A stretch of 64,000 bases of DNA from Plantibacter auratus (GTDB taxonomy: Bacteria; Actinomycetota; Actinomycetes; Actinomycetales; Microbacteriaceae), in assembly GCF_050587365.1 (NCBI RefSeq), contig NZ_JBOBFV010000001.1:124001-188000 (forward strand), given 5' to 3'. A model generated the notes under the pieces. That model was not told where the DNA came from. It did not search any database and was given only the letters and a program-made list of their open reading frames with translations. Below are positions 1-6,536 of the stretch, in pieces (within the stretch, counting starts at the first letter, position 1; each line of letters starts with the position of its first letter). The translations under genes and the position numbers were made by a program.

Positions 1-187
1 GGTTCTTGAACGTCGTGTCGTCCGAGAGGTGGCCGTGCATGACCTTGATCGCGACGCGCCGTTCCAGCCGGAGGTCCGTGGCGAGGTAGACCGTCGCCAT
101 GCCGCCACGGGCGATGCGTGAGCGCACCTGATATCTCCCGTCGAGGAGACGGCCGATCATCGGATCGGTCTGCTGGTTGCTACTCAC
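1..187 (-). CDS. Serine/threonine protein kinase, N-terminal fragment (PknL/PknB type)
   Basis: Only the first 62 codons lie in the window; the gene continues beyond position 1. The fragment carries the kinase glycine-rich loop (IARGGMATVYLA, about residues 23-34) and the ATP-anchoring lysine in VAIKVM (about residue 47). The start is taken as GTG at 187 because a -10-like TACACT ends 6 bases upstream and no ribosome binding site is visible. It is divergent from a homologue of Mycobacterium Rv2175c, the arrangement of pknL and its substrate gene, so a PknL-type regulatory kinase is the best inference. The catalytic loop and any transmembrane or PASTA part cannot be seen. Confidence 0.88.
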   Translation of the reverse strand, partial: MSSNQQTDPMIGRLLDGRYQVRSRIARGGMATVYLATDLRLERRVAIKVMHGHLSDDTTFKN

Positions 188-193
188 CAGTCG

Positions 194-199
194 AGTGTA
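194..199 (-). promoter_or_regulatory. -10 element, probable leaderless kinase promoter
   Basis: TACACT on the minus strand, separated by 6 bases (CGACTG) from the GTG at 187. The spacing fits transcription starting at or next to the start codon. Confidence 0.45.
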
Positions 200-304
200 T
201 GGAACGTCGAGCGCGAAGAGCTGTCAACACCCCGGGAGGGCGGCGAGGTGCCTGGATCGTTACCCGAACGCGATCCGACGGCGCCGAGCGGAGCGCGGTC
301 GTGG

Positions 305-310
305 CAGACT
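305..310 (+). promoter_or_regulatory. -10 element, probable leaderless promoter of the Rv2175c-like gene
   Basis: CAGACT followed after 7 bases by the GTG at 318. There is no Shine-Dalgarno-like sequence in between. Confidence 0.35.
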
Positions 311-317
311 GCTGTGC

Positions 318-659
318 GTGACTGAGCAGAATTCCGAACTCGTGTGGTTCACCCTTCCCGATCTGGCGACCGAACTCGGGCTGCCGATCCGCCGCATCCG
401 CCAGTACCTCGAGGAGCGCGACCTCCTCGCCGTCCGACGTGACGGCGTGCTGCAGGTGCCGTCGTCGTTCATCGCGGACGGCGGGCCGGTGCACAACCTG
501 CGCGGCACGCTCACGCTGCTGTCCGACAACGGCTTCGACGATGAGGCCGCAATGGTCTGGATGCTCGAGGACGACGACGCGATCGGGACCTCGCCGATCC
601 AAGCCCTCCGCGAGGGACGTCGTTCCGAGGTGCGCCGGGTGGCTCAGGCGCTCGCCTGA
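318..659 (+). CDS. Rv2175c-like wHTH DNA-binding protein
   Basis: A protein of 113 residues. Residues about 10-50 (TLPDLATELGLPIRRIRQYL, then DLLAVRRDG) read as a helix-turn-helix with a following wing. The rest is a small acidic helical domain. Length, order of elements and position match Mycobacterium Rv2175c, a DNA-binding protein phosphorylated by the kinase of the neighbouring pknL gene. The divergent kinase gene here supports the same pairing. The GTG start at 318 begins the conserved part; longer in-frame extensions upstream would overlap the kinase promoter. DNA target and regulatory role are unknown. Confidence 0.8.
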   Translation: MTEQNSELVWFTLPDLATELGLPIRRIRQYLEERDLLAVRRDGVLQVPSSFIADGGPVHNLRGTLTLLSDNGFDDEAAMVWMLEDDDAIGTSPIQALREGRRSEVRRVAQALA

Positions 660-684
660 TCCCGCGCCATCCGAGCCGGACGGC

Positions 685-1785
685 TCAGGTCTCGCGGCGT
701 GCGACCGCGACCGCGAGGCCGCGCAGGTGGGCCCGGGCGTCGTCGTTGATCGGAGCCTCGCCCAATGCGGAGAGCGCCCGTGCGACGTGGTCCTGGATGA
801 GCTTCTCCACCTGGTCGACGGCCCCGCTGTCGCGGATGGTCGCCTGGAGCAGGCCGATCTGGTCGTCGTCGAGTTCAGGATCCCCGAGCAGCTCGTCGAG
901 GATGGCGCGCGCGCCCGGCTGGAGGGCCTCCCTCGTGAGCGCGATGAGGATGGTTCGCTTCCCTTCGCGGAGGTCGTCGCCACTCGGCTTACCGGTCACG
1001 GCGGGATCGCCGTAGACGCCGAGGAGGTCGTCGCGCAGCTGGAAGGCGATGCCGAGGGGGAGGCCGTACCCGCGGAGCGACGCGAGCTGCTGCTCGTTCC
1101 CGCCGCCGAGGAGCGCCCCGAGCGCGAGCGGGGACTCGATGCTGTACTTGGCCGATTTGAAGATCAGGACGCGCTCGGCCCGGCGGCGCTGTTCGTCGTC
1201 GGCGGCGTCGCGCCAGGCGCGCTCCTCGAGGATGTCGAGGTACTGGCCGGCCGTGACCTCGGTCCGCATCCGGTTGAACTCGGCCCGCGCTGCGCGAGCG
1301 GCGGTGCGGTCGTCCAGCTGGTCGAGTCCGTCGTCGAGGAGTTCGTCGCTCCAGCCGAGGAGCAGGTCGCCGAGGAGTGTGGCGGCTCCGGTGCCGAAGG
1401 TGTTCGGGTCGCCGTCCCATCGGCTGCGACGGTGCAACTCCGCGAAGGAGACGTGAGCCGACGGTGCACCCCGGCGGGTGTCGGAGTTGTCGATGATGTC
1501 GTCGTGGACGAGCGCCGCGGCGTGGAACAGCTCGAGTGCTCCACAAGTCGCGATGACGGTCTCGAGGCCGCCCTGGCCGCTGGCGTGCCTCCCGGTCGAG
1601 ACGGCCTGCCAGCCCCGGAAGCAGAACTGTGCTCGGAACCGCTTCCCACCGCTGAGAAATTCCCGGGAGAAGTCGAGGAACGGGGAGAGCTCCGGGCCGA
1701 TCTGCGCGACAATGGAGCTTCGCGAGGAGAGAAAGTCGGAGAGCCCGCGGCCCACCAGGGTGGCGAGTTCATTGCTTTCGATCAC
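685..1785 (-). CDS. Polyprenyl diphosphate synthase (IdsA/GGPP synthase type)
   Basis: A 366-residue trans-isoprenyl diphosphate synthase that condenses isopentenyl diphosphate with an allylic diphosphate to make C15-C20 or longer prenyl chains for carotenoids, quinones or lipid carriers. Visible motifs are GGKRFRAQF near residue 47, the first aspartate-rich motif DDIID (about residues 96-100), and the second region FQLRDDLLGVYGD followed by the KPSGDDLREGKRT loop. The second motif is DDLLG rather than the usual DDxxD, a form common in actinobacterial members. The GTG start at 1785 follows a TAGGCT hexamer by 6 bases and appears leaderless. Chain length cannot be read from the sequence. The placement next to the kinase pair matches Mycobacterium idsA2. 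Confidence 0.9.
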   Translation of the reverse strand: MIESNELATLVGRGLSDFLSSRSSIVAQIGPELSPFLDFSREFLSGGKRFRAQFCFRGWQAVSTGRHASGQGGLETVIATCGALELFHAAALVHDDIIDNSDTRRGAPSAHVSFAELHRRSRWDGDPNTFGTGAATLLGDLLLGWSDELLDDGLDQLDDRTAARAARAEFNRMRTEVTAGQYLDILEERAWRDAADDEQRRRAERVLIFKSAKYSIESPLALGALLGGGNEQQLASLRGYGLPLGIAFQLRDDLLGVYGDPAVTGKPSGDDLREGKRTILIALTREALQPGARAILDELLGDPELDDDQIGLLQATIRDSGAVDQVEKLIQDHVARALSALGEAPINDDARAHLRGLAVAVARRET

Positions 1786-1791
1786 GCACCT

Positions 1792-1797
1792 AGCCTA
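1792..1797 (-). promoter_or_regulatory. -10 element, probable leaderless promoter of the polyprenyl synthase
   Basis: TAGGCT on the minus strand, 6 bases before the GTG at 1785. Confidence 0.5.
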
Positions 1798-1860
1798 GTC
1801 ATGCTTCGGTGGCTAGACTCGATCAACAACGTCGCGTCGTGTGACCTTGAGGGGAATCAG

Positions 1861-2235
1861 ATGCCACTTTCAGAGCAGGAGCAACGGCTCCTCGATGAGA
1901 TGGAACGCCACCTCTACCGCAGCGATGCCGATTTCGTCTCCAAGGTCAGCGCTGGCGCGGGCAAACCGAGTTACCGCGGAATCGCGCTCGGCTCCCTCAT
2001 CGCGGTGGTCGGGGCGATCGGCCTCGTGCTCGGAGTCGTGATCCAGCAGCCCATCGTCGGTCTGCTCGGGTTCGCGATCATGCTCACGGGCGTGCTCGTG
2101 GCGACGAAGCCGACCCGGGCTCCACTCGAACAGCCGCGACCTCGTCAGGCTGCGCCGGCAGGACAGAAGTCCTCGCGTCTGATGGACCGCTTCAACGACC
2201 GCTGGGACAAGCGCCAGTCGGGCGACGAGCGGTAG
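1861..2235 (+). CDS. DUF3040 family membrane protein
   Basis: A 124-residue protein. It opens with PLSEQEQRLLDEMERHL, the typical start of actinobacterial DUF3040 proteins. Two adjacent hydrophobic segments follow (about residues 38-60 and 62-82), then a basic, proline-rich tail. It is probably a small inner-membrane protein with both ends in the cytoplasm; function is unknown. The ATG at 1861 is preceded by TTGAGGGG. It is divergent from the polyprenyl synthase gene and lies just upstream of the dcw cluster, where this family is often found. Confidence 0.85.
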   Translation: MPLSEQEQRLLDEMERHLYRSDADFVSKVSAGAGKPSYRGIALGSLIAVVGAIGLVLGVVIQQPIVGLLGFAIMLTGVLVATKPTRAPLEQPRPRQAAPAGQKSSRLMDRFNDRWDKRQSGDER

Positions 2236-2317
2236 CGAGGCCCGGTCTCCTGGTCGCTCCTCGGTCGGCCACCTGACTCCACTTCCCTCCCTCGCGGCGC
2301 CGCCGCACCATGACTCC

Positions 2318-2349
2318 AAACGGGGCCGATCTTCGGATCGGCCCCGTTT
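2318..2349 (+). terminator. Strong hairpin terminator after the DUF3040 gene
   Basis: A perfect 14-bp inverted repeat (AAACGGGGCCGATC and its complement) closed by a C(TTCG)G tetraloop and ending in GTTTCGTCGTTT. It separates the DUF3040 gene from the dcw cluster. The 314 bases from 2236 to 2549 hold no gene, only this hairpin, a second one and the MraZ boxes. Confidence 0.85.
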
Positions 2350-2409
2350 CGTCGTTTCGGGCCCTCCCTGATCGTCCCGAGTATGGCAAAACCCCTCCAT
2401 TTCCCTCCA

Positions 2410-2441
2410 CCCCGCAGAGTCCCGACTTTGCGGGGTTTTTT
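2410..2441 (+). terminator. Second intrinsic terminator or attenuator upstream of mraZ
   Basis: An 11-bp stem (CCCCGCAGAGT with ACTTTGCGGGG, one G-T pair), a CCCG loop and a run of six T. It points along + and lies about 110 bases before mraZ. It is either a backup terminator for readthrough from upstream or, if the dcw promoter lies before it, an attenuator. Confidence 0.8.
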
Positions 2442-2478
2442 CATGAGCATATGGTTCAATATGGGGGAATGTGCTGCA

Positions 2479-2505
2479 CTGGTGGTGCAAAGTGGAGTAA
2501 AGTGG
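2479..2505 (+). promoter_or_regulatory. MraZ operator: three boxes with 10-bp period
   Basis: Two perfect AAAGTGG boxes (2489-2495 and 2499-2505) and one degenerate CTGGTGG box (2479-2485) are spaced exactly 10 bp apart, one helical turn. MraZ proteins are known to bind repeats of this type upstream of their own gene, so autoregulation of the dcw cluster is the natural reading. Confidence 0.75.
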
Positions 2506-2549
2506 AGCCCAACCAAGATGTTGGCCAGAACGATTGGGGGCGGGGGCGT

Positions 2550-2981
2550 ATGTTCCTCGGTAGTCACGCCCCCAAACTCGACGAAAAAGGCCGCATCATC
2601 CTGCCGGCGAAGTTCCGCGATGAGCTCTCCGGCGGGGTCGTCATGACTCGAGGCCAGGAGCACTGCATCTACGTCTTCAGCACGCGGGAGTTCGAGGCGC
2701 TCCACGAGAAGATCCGCCAGGCTCCGGTCACCAGCAAGCAGGCCCGCGACTACCTGCGCGTGTTCCTCTCCGGAGCGAGCGCCGAGACCCCCGACAAGCA
2801 GCACCGCGTGACCATTCCGTCCAACCTCCGCCAGTACGCCGGGCTCAGCCGCGATCTCGTGGTCATCGGCGCCGGCAGCCGCGCGGAGATCTGGGACGCC
2901 GAGGCATGGGAGTCCTACCTCGCCGAACAGGAGAGCGTCTTCTCCGAGACCGCCGAGGAGGTGATCCCCGGACTCTTCTAG
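2550..2981 (+). CDS. mraZ: Transcriptional regulator MraZ
   Basis: A 143-residue protein with two MraZ/SpoVT-AbrB-like DNA-binding modules: HAPKLDEKGRIILPAKFRDE near residues 6-25 and DKQHRVTIPSNLRQYAGL around residues 82-99. It is a ring-forming DNA-binding protein at the head of the dcw cluster and normally represses or tunes its own operon. The ATG at 2550 follows a G-rich stretch (GGGGGCGGGGGCGT), and the protein begins with the conserved MFLG. In-frame extensions upstream would run through the operator and are unlikely. Confidence 0.95.
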   Translation: MFLGSHAPKLDEKGRIILPAKFRDELSGGVVMTRGQEHCIYVFSTREFEALHEKIRQAPVTSKQARDYLRVFLSGASAETPDKQHRVTIPSNLRQYAGLSRDLVVIGAGSRAEIWDAEAWESYLAEQESVFSETAEEVIPGLF

Positions 2982-2983
2982 TG

Positions 2984-3102
2984 CCCTGCCCCCTGACTCC
3001 CAGCCGTCCCGCCCTGACACACTTCCCCGGTGCCAGGTCGGAGCCCGCCCTGACACACTTCCCCGGTGCCAGGTCGGAACGGATGGGGATCAGGGGTCAG
3101 GG
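2984..3102. repeat. Palindromic and direct repeat cluster between mraZ and rsmH
   Basis: Two perfect 35-bp copies (3008-3042 and 3044-3078, period 36) each contain an imperfect hairpin CCTGACAC...GGTGCCAGG. They are flanked by a 13-bp inverted repeat with one mismatch (2984-2996 and 3090-3102). The arrangement resembles a REP/BIME-type extragenic element. It fills the 139-bp gap between mraZ and rsmH. Confidence 0.75.
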
Positions 3103-3120
3103 ACCGTCCGGATTACGCAT

Positions 3121-4074
3121 ATGGCCATCAACGACATCCACACCCCGGTCCTCCTCGAGCGATGCATCGAGTTGCTCGCCCCTGCCGTGTCCCACGAGGG
3201 CGCGGTCCTCATCGACGCCACGCTCGGCATGGCGGGCCACGCCGAAGCGATGCTCGAGCGGTTCCCGCAGTTGACCCTCGTCGGGCTCGACCGCGACCTC
3301 GATGCACTCGACATCGCTCAGGAGCGGCTCGAGCGCTTCGGGTCGCGAGCCCGGTTCGTCAAAGCCGTCTACGACGACATCGACGAGGCGGCCGAGGAGC
3401 TCGGGTTCCCACAGGTGGACGGGATCCTGTTCGACCTCGGTGTCTCCTCACTGCAACTCGATCGGACCGAACGCGGCTTCTCGTACTCGCAGGACGCGCC
3501 ACTCGACATGCGGATGGACGCCTCGAGCGAGCTGACGGCGGAGACGATCCTCGCCACCTACGACGAGGTCGCACTTCGGAAGATCTTCTGGGAGTACGGC
3601 GACGAGAAGTTGGCGCAGCGCTACGCGCGCCGCATCGTCGAGGAACGCCAGCAGCGACCCCTGACGAGTTCCGGTCAGCTCGTCGAGCTCATCGATCGGG
3701 CCACGCCGGCGGCCGCACGTCGCACCGGCCACCCGGCCAAGCGGGTCTTCCAGGCGCTGCGCATCGAGGTCAACGCGGAGCTGTCGGTCCTCGAGGCCGC
3801 CGTGCCCCGCGCCCTCGACCTGCTGCGGGTCGGAGGCCGGATCGTGTTCCTGTCCTACCAGTCGCTGGAGGACCGGATCGTCAAGCGCGAGCTCCAGGCG
3901 CGGGCGAAGTCGACCACGCCGGCGGGCCTGCCCGTCGAACTCCCGGAGCACAGTGCGGAGCTGAAACTCCTCGTCAAGGGCGCCGAACTCGCCACCGAGG
4001 CGGAGATCGATGAGAACCCCAGAGCGAAACCCGTGCGACTCCGCGCGGCTGAACGGCTGAGGAGGCCAGCATGA
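3121..4074 (+). CDS. rsmH: 16S rRNA (cytosine1402-N4)-methyltransferase RsmH (MraW)
   Basis: A 317-residue SAM-dependent methyltransferase that modifies C1402 in the ribosomal P site. Motifs: HTPVLLERCIELL at the N-terminus, SAM-binding DATLGMAGHAEAML (about 37-50), ILFDLGVSSLQLD (about 102-114), RGFSYSQDAPLDMRMD, and HPAKRVFQALRIEVN. Length is normal for the family. The gene ends inside the ATGA that starts ftsL. The ATG at 3121 is the start that gives the conserved N-terminus; its ribosome binding site is weak (AGGGACCG at a long distance). Confidence 0.96.
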   Translation: MAINDIHTPVLLERCIELLAPAVSHEGAVLIDATLGMAGHAEAMLERFPQLTLVGLDRDLDALDIAQERLERFGSRARFVKAVYDDIDEAAEELGFPQVDGILFDLGVSSLQLDRTERGFSYSQDAPLDMRMDASSELTAETILATYDEVALRKIFWEYGDEKLAQRYARRIVEERQQRPLTSSGQLVELIDRATPAAARRTGHPAKRVFQALRIEVNAELSVLEAAVPRALDLLRVGGRIVFLSYQSLEDRIVKRELQARAKSTTPAGLPVELPEHSAELKLLVKGAELATEAEIDENPRAKPVRLRAAERLRRPA

Positions 4075-4664
4075 GCGGAGCGACCGCAGCACTCGATCTC
4101 GCACCCGAACGGCTCGGACGCGCTCGGCCGCAGCCGACCCGGACCGCCCCCGAACGGCAGCACATCCGTGCGGTCACGACCGGGGCGCGCTCGAAGCTCC
4201 GACCACGGCCCATGTACGCGGTCATCGTCGTCGGTGCGGTCGTCGCCATCGTCGTGGGCCAGTTGCTCCTCAGCGTCGGGCTGAGCCAGGGCGCCTACCA
4301 GATCCAGCAGCTCGAGGGGAAGCAGGTCGAACTCGGCCGCACCTCGGCCGCGCTGGCCGAGGACCTCGACCGCCTCGCCTCGCCGCAGTACCTCGCCGTC
4401 AACGCGCAGGCACTCGGCATGGTGGGCAACTCGCTCCCGACCTACCTCCGGCTCTCCGACGGCGCTGTGCTGGGGACGCCCACGCCGGCGTCGGCGAGCA
4501 CGAGTCCGATCTTCAACGCCGCCCTCGTGCCGAACGCACAGGCAGCGACGCTCCCGCTCGTCGGCGGACAGAACGCCGCCGCCGCAGACGGCGCGTCGAG
4601 CCAGGAAGCTGTCACCCCGCCCGTACCGTTGCAGGACGGGCTGCCGTCGCCGACCACACGATGA
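4071..4664 (+). CDS. ftsL: FtsL-like cell division protein
   Basis: A 197-residue bitopic membrane protein. A basic cytoplasmic N-terminus of about 45 residues is followed by one transmembrane segment (MYAVIVVGAVVAIVVGQLLL, about 48-67) and a short leucine-rich coiled coil (QIQQLEGKQVELGRTSAALA). The C-terminal half is Ala/Pro/Thr rich. Position between rsmH and ftsI, topology and coiled coil identify it as the actinobacterial FtsL, which joins FtsQ and DivIC-type proteins in the divisome. Sequence conservation in this family is weak. It overlaps rsmH by 4 bp. Confidence 0.82.
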   Translation: MSGATAALDLAPERLGRARPQPTRTAPERQHIRAVTTGARSKLRPRPMYAVIVVGAVVAIVVGQLLLSVGLSQGAYQIQQLEGKQVELGRTSAALAEDLDRLASPQYLAVNAQALGMVGNSLPTYLRLSDGAVLGTPTPASASTSPIFNAALVPNAQAATLPLVGGQNAAAADGASSQEAVTPPVPLQDGLPSPTTR

Positions 4665-4737
4665 CCGGACGGATGACGGTGGAGGACGACGCCCTGCTCG
4701 GAGGTGCGACGTCAGGAGAGGACGCGGTGCGGGCATC

Positions 4738-6510
4738 ATGGTGAGACACACGAAGACCACGCGCCGACGCCTCGCGTTCACCATCGTCGCGGTCTCCATC
4801 GTGATGACGCTGTTCGTCCTGCGTCTGGTCGACATCCAGGTGGTCCGCGCGAGTGCTTTGAGCGCCGAATCCCTCGAGAAGACCGAGACGGGCGACACGA
4901 TCCTCGCCACCCGCGGCAGCATCCTCGCCTCCGACGGTTCGGTGCTTGCCGAAGCGGTGATGCGCTACAGCATGGCGGCGTCTCCGAAGGACGCCGGACC
5001 GTTCGAACGCGACGTCGACGGCACCGAGCAGACGATCACCCTCGAGCAGGCGACGAACGAGATCGGCGCGATCATCGGGAAGCCCGGCCCGGAGGTCCTC
5101 GCGCTCATCACGGACGCCCTCGCCGCGGACAAGGACTCGCTCTACGCCCTCCTCGCGAAGAAGCTCACCCTCGACCAGCTCCGCGCGCTCAAGGCGTTGG
5201 AGATCCCGTGGACGACCTTCAAGGAAGAGCCGTACCGGGTGTACCCGAACGGTGCCGTGGCCGGTAACATCGTCGGCTTCGTCGGCGAGGAGGGCGAGGC
5301 ACAGGCCGGCGTCGAACTCATGGAGAACTCCTGCCTCGCGGGGGAGGACGGTCGCACGACCTATGAGAAGGGCAGCGGCGGTCTCCCGCTCCCCGGCACC
5401 ACGGTGACGAAGCCGGCGAAGGACGGCGGCGACGTGGTACTCACGCTCGACAAGGACATCCAGTGGTTCTCGCAGCAGTCGCTCGCCGCGCAGGCCGAAG
5501 CGGTCGGTGCGAGCTGGGGCGTCGTCACGGTGATGGAGGTCAAGACCGGCAAGCTCCTCGCGGTCGCCGAGTACCCGGCCGTCGACCCCGGCAACGTCAG
5601 CGCGACGCCTGCCGAGGACCGAGGCTCACGTGCCTTCGCGGCACCGTTCGAACCGGGATCGACGTACAAGTCCCTCACCGCCGCCGCACTGATCGACCAG
5701 GGTGTCGCGAACCCGAACTCCCAGGTGGTCGCTCCGTTCCGGTACAAGCCGTCGAACGGTGCCGACATCAACGACAGCGAGTTCCACGAGGACATGAACC
5801 TCACGCTGGCGGGTGTCATGGTCGAGTCGTCCAACACGGGGATCTCACAGTTCGGCGAGAAGATGAGTGCCGACACCCGTTACGCGTATTTCCAGAAGTT
5901 CGGTCAGCTCCAGAAGACCGAGGTCGGCTTCCCGAGCGAGTCCGGAGGCCTGATGTCCGACCCGGCGGACTGGGACAACCAGACGGACTACGCGACCATG
6001 TTCGGTCAGGGCTTCTCGACGACCGCCATCCAGGGTGCCAGTCTCTACCAGACGATCGCGAACGGTGGCGTCAGGATGCCGGTGCAGCTCGTCGAGGGGT
6101 GTCGCAACGCGGACGGCACGGTGACGGACGTCCCCGACGCGACCGGAACGCAGGTCGTCTCGCCCGATGCCGCGAAGCAGGTCAGCGACATGCTCGAGAT
6201 GGTCGACCAGGAGAGCTGGGTCGCTGCGAACGTCGACGTTCCCGGCTACCGCGTCGCGATGAAGACCGGAACGGCCCAGCAGCCGGACGGCGATGGCGGA
6301 TACAGCTCGAGTTACCTCGTCTCGATGGCCGGCTTCGCACCCGCCGAGGCCCCGCAGTTCGTCGTTTCGGTGAACCTGGCGGACCCGGTTAAGATGAACA
6401 CATCGGCTGCGGTCGCTCCCATCTTCCGGGATGTGACCACCCAGGTGCTGAAGAGCAGGGGAGTGCAGCCGTCCACGGAGCCGGCACCGAACCTGCCGCT
6501 CAGATTTTGA
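4738..6510 (+). CDS. ftsI: Peptidoglycan D,D-transpeptidase FtsI/PBP3 (class B PBP)
   Basis: A 590-residue septal class B penicillin-binding protein. One N-terminal transmembrane segment (about 11-30) is followed by a pedestal domain, beginning around RGSILASDGSVLAE, and a C-terminal transpeptidase domain. The active-site motifs are all present: SxxK as STYK in EPGSTYKSLT (about residue 306), SxN as SSN in VESSNTGISQ (about 363), and KTG in MKTGTAQQ (about 507). The gene follows ftsL after 73 bp, and murE begins 27 bp after its stop. The preferred start is ATG 4738; the GTG directly after it is possible. Confidence 0.95.
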   Translation: MVRHTKTTRRRLAFTIVAVSIVMTLFVLRLVDIQVVRASALSAESLEKTETGDTILATRGSILASDGSVLAEAVMRYSMAASPKDAGPFERDVDGTEQTITLEQATNEIGAIIGKPGPEVLALITDALAADKDSLYALLAKKLTLDQLRALKALEIPWTTFKEEPYRVYPNGAVAGNIVGFVGEEGEAQAGVELMENSCLAGEDGRTTYEKGSGGLPLPGTTVTKPAKDGGDVVLTLDKDIQWFSQQSLAAQAEAVGASWGVVTVMEVKTGKLLAVAEYPAVDPGNVSATPAEDRGSRAFAAPFEPGSTYKSLTAAALIDQGVANPNSQVVAPFRYKPSNGADINDSEFHEDMNLTLAGVMVESSNTGISQFGEKMSADTRYAYFQKFGQLQKTEVGFPSESGGLMSDPADWDNQTDYATMFGQGFSTTAIQGASLYQTIANGGVRMPVQLVEGCRNADGTVTDVPDATGTQVVSPDAAKQVSDMLEMVDQESWVAANVDVPGYRVAMKTGTAQQPDGDGGYSSSYLVSMAGFAPAEAPQFVVSVNLADPVKMNTSAAVAPIFRDVTTQVLKSRGVQPSTEPAPNLPLRF

Positions 6511-6536
6511 ACGACCTCATGAAGGATGGGCTCAGC

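Noticed and set aside
439..1860. Long + strand frame leading into the DUF3040 gene
   Set aside because: It is antisense to the polyprenyl synthase; only the part from ATG 1861 has family similarity.
3008..3078. CRISPR-like 36-bp direct repeats
   Set aside because: Only two copies with a one-base gap, no spacers and no cas genes; better read as an extragenic repeat duplication.
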